NCBI RefSeq assembly: GCF_000314895.2
Contig: NZ_CM001773.1
Coordinates: 3,555,901 to 3,619,900, forward strand
Reading direction: 5' to 3'
From: Providencia sneebia DSM 19967
GTDB lineage: Bacteria; Pseudomonadota; Gammaproteobacteria; Enterobacterales; Enterobacteriaceae
Length of the DNA: 64,000 nt
Each line of letters starts with the position of its first letter. The stretch's first letter is position 1. The notes beneath the pieces were generated by a model that made no database searches, had not been told where the DNA came from, and worked only from the letters and a program-made list of their open reading frames with translations. Shown here piece after piece: positions 48,926 through 59,179 of the stretch. The position numbers were made by a program, and so were the translations under genes.

Positions 48926-50875
48926 TTATTTAGCTTGCAAATCAATTTGATAAACAGCAAAGCCAATGTCATCTGTACCTACATGCTTGATTGGATATTG
49001 TGCATGTTGTTTGATAAATTCCGCTGCCTTGTCGCTTGGTGACGTTTCAAAACGAATATCCAGCTTCTTATCTGTTTTGATTGGTGAAAATAGCCAATTA
49101 TTATCTGCTTGGCTAGTCACTTGCCCCTTTTCTTTTGATACTTTAGCAATATAAGACGCTAGAACACTGCGATTTTCATCAGGGGAAGCGAAAGCAATAT
49201 TGGCATCGCCAGTTCCTGCAAATTTTCCACCATAAGCACGATAATTATTTGTCGCAATTAAGAAAGTTGCTTTTGGATCAATCGGTTTTCCTTGATAGGT
49301 AACTTCTTTAATCCGATTTGCCTGTTTATTCACCAACTGGCAATCTGTATCATATTTTGCAGGTTCAGTTAGATCGATTTGGTAGTTTATCCCGCTGATC
49401 GTATCAAAATTATAGGTTCTGAAACCGTCCCAATTGATCAAACTTTGAGGCTTTGTCGATTGAGGATCAATTTGATTGAACATACCCGCTGAACATTCCA
49501 ACCATTCAACAACATCAGCACCTGTAGCCTTCACAACGACTAAAGTATTTGGGAAGAGATATAAATCGGCTGCGTTGCGGAAAGTCAAATCCCCTTTTTC
49601 AACTTCCACAAATTCTGCTGGGGCATTTTTACGGCCTCCCACTTTAAATGGGGCTGCCGCAGACAAAACCGGTAGATCCGATAAATCTGGATCACCTTGA
49701 ATATAATGGCGGGTGTAATCTGCCTGAGCATCATTGACAATTTGTACCGTCGGATCACTTTGTACTAGCGCTAAATAGCTGTACATATTGTCTGAGGCTT
49801 TCCCAATCAACTTACTGACAAACTGGCGAGTATCATTATGTGGTTTATCAATAAGTTTAGCCAACTCATCATCACGCTCAACTAATGGCTTTTTGTTAGT
49901 CTTATCATAAATTGCACGGGCATGAGCTTGAGCATCAATGACTTTCCAATCACCATCATCATTATTGAGAACCATATCGACTACACCAAGATGATCCCCC
50001 CACTGACCTGGCATAACCGCTGGAATACCATTCACAGTACCTTTGTTAATATCGACGCCTTGAATATTCTCAAATTCTTTACTAGGAAATACGCCATGCG
50101 AGTGACCAAACATGATGGCATCAATATCAGGAACTTCACTCAGATAGTAAACGGAGTTTTCAGCCATTGCTTTATATGGCTCTTGCGAAAAACCAGAATG
50201 TGGAATAGCAACAATAAGGTCAGCGCCCTCTTTTTTCATTTGAGGAACAAACTTTTTAGCTGTCTCAGTAATATCATTGACTCGCACTTTGCCGCTAAGA
50301 TTTGGTTTATCCCAAATCATAATTTGTGGTGGTACAAAGCCAATATAACCAATTTTTATATTATGCGTTTTTCCATCACGATCTTTTACTGGCGTGTCAA
50401 CAATAATGTAAGGCGTGAAATAGTTCTCTCCCGTTTTTGCATCAATAATATTGGCATTTATATAAGGAAATTTAGCTCCTGCAATGGCTTGTTTTAAATA
50501 ATCGAGGCCAAAATTAAATTCATGATTACCGAAATTACCGACAGTGTAGCCCATGGTATTCATTAAGCTATGCGCGGGATGGGATTCACCTTCAGCCAAT
50601 CCTTTAGAGGCCACATAATCCGCTAATGGGCTGCCTTGGATCAAATCGCCGTTATCGACTAAAACAGCATTTATCACTTCACCTTTAGCAGCTTTAATTA
50701 AACTTGCTGTACGGACATAGCCAAACTGATCCGTTGATTTATCTTTAAAATAATCAAAATCAATTAAGTTACTGTGTATGTCTGATGTTTCCATTACACG
50801 CAAATCAACAGTGGCAGCATTAGCATTAAATGCAACAAATAACGCCAGCGCTGAAAATCTAAAAATATTATTCAC
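48926..50875 (-). CDS. cpdB: 2',3'-cyclic-nucleotide 2'-phosphodiesterase / 3'-nucleotidase
   Basis: Periplasmic enzyme hydrolysing 2',3'-cyclic nucleotides and 3'-nucleotides for scavenging. 649 residues (E. coli 647). GTG start at 50875 with AGAGGA six bases upstream. Signal peptide to about residue 20 (FNANA before [12 protein letters not shown]). Metallophosphoesterase motifs: [33 protein letters not shown] and MFGHSHG. A 5'-nucleotidase C-terminal domain follows ([34 protein letters not shown]). Confidence 0.96.
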   Translation of the reverse strand: MNNIFRFSALALFVAFNANAATVDLRVMETSDIHSNLIDFDYFKDKSTDQFGYVRTASLIKAAKGEVINAVLVDNGDLIQGSPLADYVASKGLAEGESHPAHSLMNTMGYTVGNFGNHEFNFGLDYLKQAIAGAKFPYINANIIDAKTGENYFTPYIIVDTPVKDRDGKTHNIKIGYIGFVPPQIMIWDKPNLSGKVRVNDITETAKKFVPQMKKEGADLIVAIPHSGFSQEPYKAMAENSVYYLSEVPDIDAIMFGHSHGVFPSKEFENIQGVDINKGTVNGIPAVMPGQWGDHLGVVDMVLNNDDGDWKVIDAQAHARAIYDKTNKKPLVERDDELAKLIDKPHNDTRQFVSKLIGKASDNMYSYLALVQSDPTVQIVNDAQADYTRHYIQGDPDLSDLPVLSAAAPFKVGGRKNAPAEFVEVEKGDLTFRNAADLYLFPNTLVVVKATGADVVEWLECSAGMFNQIDPQSTKPQSLINWDGFRTYNFDTISGINYQIDLTEPAKYDTDCQLVNKQANRIKEVTYQGKPIDPKATFLIATNNYRAYGGKFAGTGDANIAFASPDENRSVLASYIAKVSKEKGQVTSQADNNWLFSPIKTDKKLDIRFETSPSDKAAEFIKQHAQYPIKHVGTDDIGFAVYQIDLQAK

Positions 50876-51159
50876 TATAATTCCTCTTAATAGCTTTAAA
50901 CCCTAAAGTATTGGAAAAACTCGGGCACAACTTAAGCTTAATATCTTGTTTCGAAGTATATACCGAAAATAATTTAAGTTGCATGTTTCAATATCTCAAT
51001 AATGAACAATAACTTAGCATCGCGGATATTGTTTTATCAACCAAACCGCTATCACACACAGCAAGATCCTTCCCGATATTTTTTTCGCTTAATAACTGAC
51101 AATTCGCTATCATAGCCCTTGATTAAAATAGGTAATCCATCAACAAAGGTAGGTTTTTC

Positions 51160-52065
51160 ATGTGGTTCAAGAATATACTGGTCTATCGTCTAAATAGAGA
51201 ATTGTCTCTTTCTGCCGATGATTTGGAAAAACAGCTTGCCCCCCTCGCCTACCATCCTTGTGGTAGCCAAGACATGATGAAAACAGGTTGGGTTTCTCCG
51301 TTAAAAGGGGGGGATTCTCTGACTCATGCAGCAGGCCAACAAATTCTAATCTGTGCAAAAAAAGAAGAAAAAATGCTGCCATCTCCTGTTATTAAGCAGG
51401 AGCTACAAGATAAAATTGAAAAACTAGAAGCCGATCAAGGTCGTAAACTCAAAAAAACGGAGAAAGATTCTCTAAAAGATGAAGTTATTCATACTTTACT
51501 TCCCCGTGCTTTTAGTAAATTTAATAAAACCTATATTTGGATTGATATTGCCAATCAATTGGTTATTGTTGATGCCGCCAGTGCTAAACGAGCTGAAGAT
51601 AACCTCGCCCTGCTTCGTAAAAGCTTAGGTTCATTGCCTGTTGTTCCTTTAACATTTAAAGAACCCATTGAATTAACATTAACTGAATGGGTGCGCTCTG
51701 GCTCCTTGCCGCAAGGCTTTGCTGTTATGGATGAAGCTGAGTTAAAAGCTATTCTCGAAGAAGGCGGCGTTATTCGTTGTAAACAACAAGATTTGATTTC
51801 AGACGAAATTGCTACCCATATTGAAGCCGGTAAATTAGTGACGAAACTCGCTCTAGACTGGGAAGAACGTATACAATTTATGTTTTCTGATGATGGTTCG
51901 ATAAAACGAATTAAATTTAGTGATACTTTGAAAGAACAGAATGATGATATTGGCAAGGAAGACTATGCCCAACGTTTCGATGCTGACTATGTTTTAATGA
52001 CGGGTGAACTTAGCGCGCTCATTGCTCGCCTCATTGATGTGTTAGGTGGGGAAGCCGAAAGCTAA
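51160..52065 (+). CDS. rdgC: Recombination-associated protein RdgC
   Basis: Ring-forming dsDNA-binding protein that modulates RecA filament activity. 301 residues (E. coli 303). Starts [16 protein letters not shown]; conserved [49 protein letters not shown] and [15 protein letters not shown]. Monocistronic. Confidence 0.96.
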   Translation: MWFKNILVYRLNRELSLSADDLEKQLAPLAYHPCGSQDMMKTGWVSPLKGGDSLTHAAGQQILICAKKEEKMLPSPVIKQELQDKIEKLEADQGRKLKKTEKDSLKDEVIHTLLPRAFSKFNKTYIWIDIANQLVIVDAASAKRAEDNLALLRKSLGSLPVVPLTFKEPIELTLTEWVRSGSLPQGFAVMDEAELKAILEEGGVIRCKQQDLISDEIATHIEAGKLVTKLALDWEERIQFMFSDDGSIKRIKFSDTLKEQNDDIGKEDYAQRFDADYVLMTGELSALIARLIDVLGGEAES

Positions 52066-52393
52066 TTATTAGTACTACCTCATATTTGCTAGAAGGTTGT
52101 TGATGTTTCTTGATTATTTTCACAACAAATGTCGACACCTTCGAATACATTTACATCACTTTTTAGACCCCGCCAGCATTGCCACCATTAAATCATTGAC
52201 TACCTACCTAATCTCTGGTGAATTAAATTACATTTCAGTTACAAAATCGTAGCAATTTTATCTATTAAACCCAATATTGTTATATCCAAGAATAGTTCAA
52301 GCGGTTAATCTTGGCTCAAAAGAATAAAAAATAAAGTTAACCAATTGAAATATCATGGATATATAAAAAATAATTTTAATTGCAGGATGTGTT
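52066..52393. other. Intergenic region without recognised features
   Basis: 328 AT-rich bases between rdgC and the acetyltransferase gene. No terminator hairpin with a T run, no gene and no operator were recognised. Confidence 0.5.
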
Positions 52394-52909
52394 ATGAAAG
52401 ATCTCATCGAGCATGAAGTAGATGAACATTCACTTGTTACACTACAAAAAATTACCGCAGAGAATTTTTCTGAGATTTGCTTACTCAGCCATACCCTCAG
52501 TGAAGAGCAACGCAGTATGGTCGCTGATAATGCCTATTCCATTGTCGAAGCACAATTTTCGGATTGCGCATGGTATCGGGGAATTTATGCCGATGACACA
52601 CCTGTTGGTTTTATCATGCTGCATTCAGGCTTAGATGATGATGAACTTGAATATGATGGCATTATGTTATGGCGCTTTATGATAGCGGAACCTTATCAAA
52701 AACTCGGGTTTGGTCGTGAAGCGTTGATCCAAGTAATCCGCTATCTTAAAAAGAAAGGTTATCCACGTTTATATAATAGCTGTGGTGAAGGCGAAGGAAG
52801 CCCTTTTGAGTTTTATCAAAAACTTGGATTTATTCCAACAGGTTCATATATTGATGATGAATGTGAACTGGTTTTAGATTTAACAACTTGGCAGGATGAG
52901 TCATACTGA
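52394..52909 (+). CDS. GNAT-family N-acetyltransferase
   Basis: 171 residues. The acetyl-CoA-binding motif A is visible as LWRFMIAEPYQKLGFGREALIQ (Q-x-x-G-x-G type) at about residues 95-115, followed by FYQKLGFIPTG near the C-terminus. The arrangement and the acidic N-terminal half resemble polyamine acetyltransferases such as SpeG or Bacillus BltD, but the substrate is uncertain. Monocistronic, sharing a terminator with yedF. Confidence 0.85.
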   Translation: MKDLIEHEVDEHSLVTLQKITAENFSEICLLSHTLSEEQRSMVADNAYSIVEAQFSDCAWYRGIYADDTPVGFIMLHSGLDDDELEYDGIMLWRFMIAEPYQKLGFGREALIQVIRYLKKKGYPRLYNSCGEGEGSPFEFYQKLGFIPTGSYIDDECELVLDLTTWQDESY

Positions 52910-52943
52910 ATATCAATCAAAAGATTGATTCAACTCACTAATA

Positions 52944-52982
52944 AACAAGGGAAAAATTTGATTCTTTCATTTTTCCCTTGTT
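52944..52982. terminator. Bidirectional terminator, GNAT gene and yedEF
   Basis: 13-bp stem AACAAGGGAAAAA (52944-52956) / TTTTTCCCTTGTT (52970-52982), 13-base loop. T-rich sequence follows on the + strand and TTTATTAG-like sequence on the minus strand. Confidence 0.85.
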
Positions 52983-52987
52983 ACTCT

Positions 52988-53227
52988 TTATTTTTGGATT
53001 AAATAACGAATAGTTGGCCCATCTTGTTGAATATCCAAGACTTTATAACCATAATTCTTTGCATCCAAAGGAATATTATTAATAGATTGCGGACAATCGC
53101 TCACGACCTCTAATATCTCTCCTGGCTTTAAAGATGGCATGGCTTCTAATGTCGCTACCGCAGGATATGGGCAAGGTTCTCCAACCATATCTAAACGATA
53201 ATCAGGAATAATGTCTTTGTGGCTCAT
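52988..53227 (-). CDS. yedF: TusA/SirA-family sulfur-carrier-like protein YedF
   Basis: 79 residues. The family cysteine is Cys19 in GEPCPYPA, with the conserved SDCPQSINNIPLDA and GPTIRYLIQK. Very close to E. coli YedF. Linked in many genomes to YedE and to selenium/sulfur handling; the carried atom is not established. It follows yedE by three bases. Confidence 0.95.
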   Translation of the reverse strand: MSHKDIIPDYRLDMVGEPCPYPAVATLEAMPSLKPGEILEVVSDCPQSINNIPLDAKNYGYKVLDIQQDGPTIRYLIQK

Positions 53228-53230
53228 ATA

Positions 53231-54442
53231 TTATGCCTCCGCTGATTTTGCAATTTGTATTGGTGCACGTTTGCGGAAAAAGTATTTTTCCCATGCAAGC
53301 ATTAAAATAAAGGCTAAAGCTAATAAAAGATAAGTGACCGCTAAACCACCTTGCGGGCCAAATGTCTCAAGTAAATTGACTTTATCAAAATCAGTTGCTA
53401 GCCATGGTGCTAAATCATCCCAATAATAAGCAAGAATTGTTGCACCAATAATATTGCCAAATCCTACCCACCAATAATGGACTTGACCTTCTACAGCACG
53501 GTACATCCAACCGGTTTCACAACCTCCCGCGAGGACAATACCAAAACCAAACAGCAGTCCACCAATGACAGCATTAGGTCCGGCCCATAAAATTTTAGGT
53601 GTCGCGCCAAGTTGCACATAGCTAAAAATTCCAATCGCACTGACGGCCATCCCAATAATAATAGCTTTAGCCATATGAGTTCGACCCGTGATCCACAAAT
53701 CACGAAATGCTGATGTAAAACAAATTTGTGCGCGTTCAATTAATAAACCAAAACCAATTCCACATAAAATCGCAATACCAAAAACGGGAGAGTTCCATAA
53801 AGTATAAAAACCCCATGCAAGAGCAAGTAGAAAAATAATCATTCCTAATTTAAAACGCTTTTTCGCACTCTCAACTTTTTGTGTTAATGGTGAAGCAGCA
53901 GACACTTTTTGTAGTTTTATTGGGATCCGGAACATTGGCATCAAGGTAAATTTAGCACCAAAATAAGATCCAGCCGCAGTAGCAACAGCAAAAAACCATG
54001 CATGTAGAGAAAATTGAGGGATACCCGTGAAAAATGCGGCTAAATTACATCCCATCGCTAAGCGCGCACCAAAACCGGCAATAATCCCACCAGCAATAGC
54101 TTGAATAATGCGAATTCGATGCTGAGGCATGCGCAATTTGATATTATTTGCCCATAATGCTGCGGCAAAACATCCAGCAAACATCCCGATGATCATGACA
54201 CCATCAATTCTATCAAGTGGGCTGCCTTCAAAACCGATGACTTTGAAGTATCCCCATTTTTCAGGTTCAGCACCAAATAGTTGAAGGATATGACCACCCC
54301 AGCGAGTAAATTCACCGGTAACAGCCCAAAAAGTCCCCGTTAAGCCAAAATAATAAGTCGAAAGAACACCTGCAGCAATAACTGCGGGTAAAGGTTTCCA
54401 AAAACGGATGAGATAGTGAGATTTAAACTCAGACCAAGTCAT
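53231..54442 (-). CDS. yedE: YeeE/YedE-family sulfur/selenium transporter
   Basis: 403 residues from the ATG at 54442 (MTWSEFKSHYLIRFWKP), matching the E. coli N-terminus; 25 upstream codons are rejected. Polytopic inner-membrane protein with the repeated cysteine-containing signature segments typical of YeeE/YedE: RLAMGCNLAAFFTG, ERAQICFTSAFRD and LAGGCETGWMYRA, whose cysteines relay thiosulfate-like ions in the studied YeeE. Genomic association with selenium metabolism is known for YedE. Forms an operon with yedF. Confidence 0.94.
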   Translation of the reverse strand: MTWSEFKSHYLIRFWKPLPAVIAAGVLSTYYFGLTGTFWAVTGEFTRWGGHILQLFGAEPEKWGYFKVIGFEGSPLDRIDGVMIIGMFAGCFAAALWANNIKLRMPQHRIRIIQAIAGGIIAGFGARLAMGCNLAAFFTGIPQFSLHAWFFAVATAAGSYFGAKFTLMPMFRIPIKLQKVSAASPLTQKVESAKKRFKLGMIIFLLALAWGFYTLWNSPVFGIAILCGIGFGLLIERAQICFTSAFRDLWITGRTHMAKAIIIGMAVSAIGIFSYVQLGATPKILWAGPNAVIGGLLFGFGIVLAGGCETGWMYRAVEGQVHYWWVGFGNIIGATILAYYWDDLAPWLATDFDKVNLLETFGPQGGLAVTYLLLALAFILMLAWEKYFFRKRAPIQIAKSAEA

Positions 54443-54960
54443 TGTAACGTCCAATTGATTCAACACCAGCACCTGGCAGAAGATCCCACTGTTGTATCTA
54501 TACCGCGAATAATTCAAGTTACATTTATAGCGAAAAACAACCTCATACAGCTTAATAGAGAGCGGCTATTTAGCGAATTAACACAACTTGAAAGATCTTA
54601 GCGATATATTCCCCACAGTGGCTAGCAGCACATCATACTCATATTATTTATTTCGTGAAGGTATTTAGTCATAAAAAATTGATCTATATTCACTCTCTAC
54701 CAAATCGTATTAGTTGACCATATTTATGGAAACACGACTTTGTATATTTAAGATATATTAATTTTTTTTGCCTATTTTGACAGCGATGATATTGATTGAA
54801 ATAGAGTCAGAATAGATGATTTGATATACAGAAAAATAAATTTCAACATTTACCTTTACCGCAGATAACATCCAATTTACTTATAAAAATACTTAACAAA
54901 AAATTGGTAACATAAGTTATGTTATATCAAAACATGGTTTTATAATTCATTGAATTAAAA
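54443..54960. other. AT-rich intergenic desert upstream of yedE
   Basis: About 520 bases with no credible gene on either strand; only short A/T-rich frames. It contains the yedE promoter region. No operator is recognised. Confidence 0.5.
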
Positions 54961-54962
54961 AA

Positions 54963-54984
54963 AGCGTTATCAAAAGATAACGCT
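54963..54984 (-). terminator. Perfect hairpin, terminator-like on the minus strand
   Basis: AGCGTTATC (54963-54971), loop AAAA, GATAACGCT (54976-54984). On the minus strand it is followed by seven Ts, so it would end a minus-strand transcript, yet no intact minus-strand gene lies directly upstream. Confidence 0.65.
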
Positions 54985-55026
54985 GAAATGTGTAATTTTA
55001 CTTTATCTATTTGTAGAGGAGTATAT

Positions 55027-55286
55027 ATGAAATTGCTTATTACAGCGTGCATGCTATGCGTAGTCTGAAGTCAGCCCATTAGACTCAGATATAACATTTT
55101 TCAACTTAAAAAATATTTTGTCAGAGTTAAAAATATTTATATCCTATAAAATCTAATTCATTCTATTTATTTTTAACTGATAAAGGTAAAATAAATAGCC
55201 AACAAAAATATTTAAAAATGTTTCCAGATGTTATTGTCTGCATTATAACTAAACTTAATGCTGGCGCAAGTATTTTTTTATTTTAA
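55027..55286 (+). pseudogene. Decayed gene for a small secreted protein
   Basis: A strong ribosome site (AGAGGAG) precedes ATG 55027 and a signal-peptide-like start MKLLITACMLCVV, which meets TGA at 55066. Protein-like sequence resumes in the +1 frame (SEVSPLDSDITFFNLKN..., to a TAA near 55151) and again in the third frame (LTDKGKINSQQKYLKMFPD, then VIVCIITKLNAGAS) to the TAA at 55284. Together this looks like one small exported protein broken by two frameshifts. The family is not recognised. Confidence 0.45.
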
Positions 55287-55507
55287 ATATCGTCAGTAAG
55301 ATTTAACAAAATAGATATAAATACTAATTTTTAAATAAAAAACTAAAAAAGAAAGATATCTAGAGACTTTCATAGATAATTTACATATAAATCGACAACT
55401 TGAAAATTGCATAAGTTAAATAATGAAATAGCATTTAATTATTTATATAAATAACCTTACGTTAACTATTAAATATTTTTATTTATTATAGAAAAACAGA
55501 TCAAATA

Positions 55508-55813
55508 TCAATCAATGTAATAATTTAATATATCTTGATAGTTTATTTTCGAAATAAATATATGATATAAAAACAGCAACATCGAAAAAACAAAAATACA
55601 ACAATGAAAACAGCATATTATACAAATCAAAATAGGATTAAAAGGATAAAAACCATACCAAGAATAAGTAAAATTACTTATATGGATAACTAAGATAGAA
55701 CTAATAACATAAATAACCAAATTACCAATACAGTTAAATAATATAGTTACCCCATCTAAAATAGAATAAAACAAAATAAACAATCCACCATAAATAAAAT
55801 TTAAAGATATCAA
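55508..55813 (-). CDS. Possible small membrane protein (101 aa)
   Basis: An open frame from ATG 55813 rich in Ile, Phe and Cys, with three hydrophobic segments (about residues 5-25, 28-48 and 60-88). No homologous family is recognised and no clear ribosome site is seen; in such AT-rich DNA a hydrophobic frame of this length may arise by chance. Confidence 0.3.
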   Translation of the reverse strand: MISLNFIYGGLFILFYSILDGVTILFNCIGNLVIYVISSILVIHISNFTYSWYGFYPFNPILICIICCFHCCIFVFSMLLFLYHIFISKINYQDILNYYID

Positions 55814-55979
55814 GCAAAAGCAAATAAATTCAAAAAATTAATGAATTAAACTTTTCATTTGAAAAATACTATTCATATATCGATGTATTTTAATATGGCA
55901 TGTAACTAAGAGACGCCTTTATTGCCAATCTTTTTAAGATTGAAAATAAACAATGAATACAGTTTGCTACACAAATAAA

Positions 55980-56024
55980 AACGCACTAAATCTTTAATTG
56001 ATTAGATTAAAAATTTAGTGCGTT
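55980..56024 (-). terminator. Terminator of exbBD
   Basis: 12-bp stem AACGCACTAAAT (55980-55991) / ATTTAGTGCGTT (56013-56024). On the minus strand it is followed by TTTTATTTG, 20 bases after the exbD stop. Confidence 0.85.
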
Positions 56025-56044
56025 AATATATTATTATTTTGCGA

Positions 56045-56470
56045 CTATTTAGCTGTGGTGGCTTCCATTCCAACTAAACCAATTTTGAGATATCCGGATT
56101 GACGAAGAGAATTCATCACATCCATCATGGTTTCATAATCAACGCTTTTATCCGCTTGGAAGAAAATTGTTGTCTCTTTATTTGTATTTGTCGCTATATC
56201 AAGAGATGAACCTAATTGCTCTTTTGTTACGGCTTGCTCACCAAGAAACAATTGGTTATCTGACTTGACTGTCAAGAATATCGGTTTTTCAGGGCGTGGC
56301 TGTGGTTTTGCAGTTGAAGCTGGTAAATCAACTTTAATATCAACTGTTGCCAATGGCGCAGCAACCATGAAGATAATTAGCAAAACCAACATAACATCAA
56401 TAAATGGTGTTACGTTAATTTCATGCATTTCACCGCTATCATCTTGTTCGTCACCTAAACGCATTGCCAT
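56045..56470 (-). CDS. exbD: Biopolymer transport protein ExbD
   Basis: 141 residues, as in E. coli. Single N-terminal span (VTPFIDVMLVLLIIFMVAAPL) with the proton-path aspartate in FIDVMLVL, then a periplasmic domain (EKPIFLTVKSDNQLFLG, VDYETMMDVMNSLRQSGY). Works with ExbB and TonB to energise outer-membrane receptors such as the one at 14009-16237. Five bases after exbB. Confidence 0.97.
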   Translation of the reverse strand: MAMRLGDEQDDSGEMHEINVTPFIDVMLVLLIIFMVAAPLATVDIKVDLPASTAKPQPRPEKPIFLTVKSDNQLFLGEQAVTKEQLGSSLDIATNTNKETTIFFQADKSVDYETMMDVMNSLRQSGYLKIGLVGMEATTAK

Positions 56471-56475
56471 AATCG

Positions 56476-57417
56476 TTACCTTGCTTTGCTATTTGCCAAA
56501 TCTAAGTCACGTCCTAACAATAGAGCAGCTTGAGCAGCAACATCACCGACCTGACCACGATAATTGTTTATCATTCTGGCAAAAATATTATAAATAACAA
56601 CAGCTGGAATTGCTGCAATCAAACCAATCGCAGTTGCTAACAGTGCCTCAGCAATACCGGGAGCAACAACCGCAAGGTTAGTTGTTTGCGAGTGTGCAAT
56701 ACCAATGAAACTGTTCATGATCCCCCAAACGGTTCCAAACAGCCCAACAAACGGGGAGATAGCACCAATGGTTGCTAAATAACCATTACCACGCCCCATA
56801 TAACGACTAATTGATGCAACAGCACGTTCGAGACGGAAACCAGTACGCTCTTTGGTACCTGATAAATCACTACTACCCGCTGACAGTTCTCTTTCAGTAG
56901 CAGCTTGTTGTAGTAGCATGCGAGTCACACTATTTGCTTTAAAGTTTTTTGCAATCTTTAGTGCTTCGTCCAGTGATTTTACACTGACTAACTCTTTAGT
57001 TTCAGTTTTTAAGCGGCGACGAGCAATGATAATCTCTAGCCCTTTAGAGAAGAATAGAGCCCATGTAATAACAGAAGCAATAACCAAACCAATCATTACA
57101 GTCTTAACGACATTATCCGCATTCTGGTACATACCCCAAACAGATAAATCTTCGTTAAATCCACCTTGGCTTTCCGTGGTAATTGCAATATCTTCACTGA
57201 TGACAGGTGCTGCACCCTCATTTTCTTGTACAGAAAGATTTTGCTCTATAGGTGCTGTAGAAGTAGAACCCGTATCTGTGGAAAGATTCGTATTTTCAGA
57301 TGCCGGAGTAACCGGAGTCGTTTGGGCAGTAGCTGGTGTTGTCGCTGGAGTGGTTTCAGCATAAGCTGATCCCATCAAACCTATCGCCAATAGAATAGAA
57401 GCTGTTAGTGTACGCAT
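56476..57417 (-). CDS. exbB: Biopolymer transport protein ExbB (long form)
   Basis: 313 residues against 244 in E. coli. The extra ~70 residues are an N-terminal signal peptide (cleavage likely after SAYA, residue 20) and an Ala/Thr/Pro-rich periplasmic tail. The conserved part has three spans and the MotA/TolQ/ExbB signature: GYLATIGAISPFVGLFGTVWGI and AVVAPGIAEALLATAIGL. Such long forms are known in other genera such as Serratia. It is the first gene of exbBD, with a Fur-like site about 155 bases upstream. Confidence 0.96.
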   Translation of the reverse strand: MRTLTASILLAIGLMGSAYAETTPATTPATAQTTPVTPASENTNLSTDTGSTSTAPIEQNLSVQENEGAAPVISEDIAITTESQGGFNEDLSVWGMYQNADNVVKTVMIGLVIASVITWALFFSKGLEIIIARRRLKTETKELVSVKSLDEALKIAKNFKANSVTRMLLQQAATERELSAGSSDLSGTKERTGFRLERAVASISRYMGRGNGYLATIGAISPFVGLFGTVWGIMNSFIGIAHSQTTNLAVVAPGIAEALLATAIGLIAAIPAVVIYNIFARMINNYRGQVGDVAAQAALLLGRDLDLANSKAR

Positions 57418-57833
57418 CAGTTGGCCTTATACTCTCTTTTTCTGTGTTCTATGAATAAATTTGTGCCGATGATTTTTGCATTCACCGACTGACCCATAAA
57501 GCGAAATAAACTCGCTTCCTTCATCTCTTTTTTAAAAGACGATGCAGATAATATCAAACACAGCACGAATTGATAGTAATTATCATTACTATTCACGATT
57601 TTTTTGCTATTTTTTACCCTTTAACAGTGACATCCTTAAAGAAAGCAGGGTTACTTCGCTTTTTTATATTCAAAACCATAAATACAACAGATATAAATAA
57701 TATCTATTCTTTAATATCTAAAATAAGAGATGTTGTACATCCTTAGCAAAATCATTTAACTTCAATTGATGCTTCTTAATTATGCAGTAAACACAGCACA
57801 TACCTGTTCAAAATAACAGCTAAAGGAAGTCAC
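57418..57833. other. Divergent regulatory region between exbB and metC
   Basis: 416 bases without a gene, holding the Fur-like site (57572-57590) and the promoters for exbBD (minus) and metC (plus). No MetJ box array was clearly seen. Confidence 0.55.
57572..57590 (-). promoter_or_regulatory. Fur box in the exbB-metC intergenic region
   Basis: The + strand reads GATAGTAATTATCATTACT, matching the palindromic Fur consensus GATAATGATTATCATTATC at 15 of 19 positions. The place, in front of exbBD, is the expected one for iron repression. Confidence 0.75.
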
Positions 57834-59020
57834 ATGTCAAAACTCAAACCTGAAACTCAGTTAGTTCATCTGGGGCGAAATCCCAATTACACCCAAAAAG
57901 GGGTTAACCCCATTATTCAAAGAACATCCTCTGTCATATTTAATACCCTGGAAGAAAAGCAACATGCAACCCGTAATCGCGCCAATGCTGTTCTTTTTTA
58001 TGGTCGTCGAGGAACACAAACTCACTTTGCTTTCCAAGAAGCTATGACAGAACTGGAATGCGGAGCAGGTGCCGTTCTCTATCCATCGGGAGCTGCGGCA
58101 ATCACCAATGCCATACTCTCTTTTATTTCAGCTGATGATCATATTTTAGTGACCGGATCAGCCTATGATCCCACACAAAATTTTTGCGATAAAATTCTCA
58201 CAAAAGTGAATGTTGAGACAAGCTATTTTGATCCGATGATAGGTGCAGATATCGCAAAATTAATGCGCCCAAATACACGCATTGTTTTTTAGAAGCACCA
58301 AGTTCAATTACAATGGAAATACACGATCTTCCCGCTATTGTGAAAGCGATCCGTCAAAAATCACCCGAAACAATCATTATGATTGATAACACATGGGCTG
58401 CTGGTGTTTTACTCAAACCATTATTATTTGATATTGATATTTCCATTCAATCAGCAACTAAATATATTAATGGTCATTCAGATGGCATGTTGGGTGTTGC
58501 AATCGCCAACCAACGTTGTATTGAAACATTGAGAGAAAACTCTTATTTATTAGGACAAACTGCTGATCCTGATACAGTTTATATGGCAACTCGCGGCTTA
58601 CACACATTAGCAACGCGCTTAAAACAGCATGAAGAAAACAGCCTTATCATTGCCCATTGGTTAGAGCAACATCCTGATGTCGAACATGTTTTTCATCCAG
58701 CTTTACCATCTTGCCCAGGACATGAATTTTTTGTTCGAGATTTCCATGGTAGCAACGGCCTTTTCTCTTTCCAATTAAAATCCCGTCTCTCTAAAGAGCA
58801 ATTTGCTGATTTTTTAAATCATTTCACTCAATTTAAAATGGGCTATTCATGGGGTGGCTATGAGTCATTAATTTTAGGTTATCAAAAAGAAGACTTAATG
58901 AGCATGCGCCAATTTGATTATCAACCAAGTTCAGGCACCTTTTTCCGAGTTCATATTGGCTTAGAACATCCGCAAGATTTAATTGATGACTTAACATTGG
59001 CTTTTGAGCGTATTCAATAG
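57834..59020 (+). pseudogene. metC: Cystathionine beta-lyase gene with a single-base frameshift
   Basis: MetC cleaves cystathionine to homocysteine in methionine synthesis. Codons 1-152 ([16 protein letters not shown] to RPNTRIVF) run into TAG at 58290-58292. The rest of the protein continues in the -1 frame from 58289 ([18 protein letters not shown] lysine in SIQSATKYINGHSD, end LAFERIQ). The break is in a run of six Ts (58285-58290) where seven would restore a full MetC of about 395 residues. It may be a real mutation, a phase-variable or slippage site, or a sequencing error. Next to yghB as in E. coli. Confidence 0.88.
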
Positions 59021-59179
59021 TCTATTGAATTTCACATATTTACCTGCTTCATTTATGTGTGAATATGTGAAAATTCAATTAGTTTAATTATGCCTTTCTA
59101 TAAACAAATCAAACTTAATTAGCTTTTTTCCTGTAATATACCTTAGATATTTGCTTTTTTCGTCTATACAGGAACGACT

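Noticed and set aside
49922..50497. 191-codon + strand frame inside cpdB
   Set aside because: Antisense shadow of a clearly conserved gene; the translation has no family features.
56852..57364. 170-codon + strand frame inside exbB
   Set aside because: Antisense to the exbB coding sequence, with repeats that simply mirror its Ala/Thr-rich tail.
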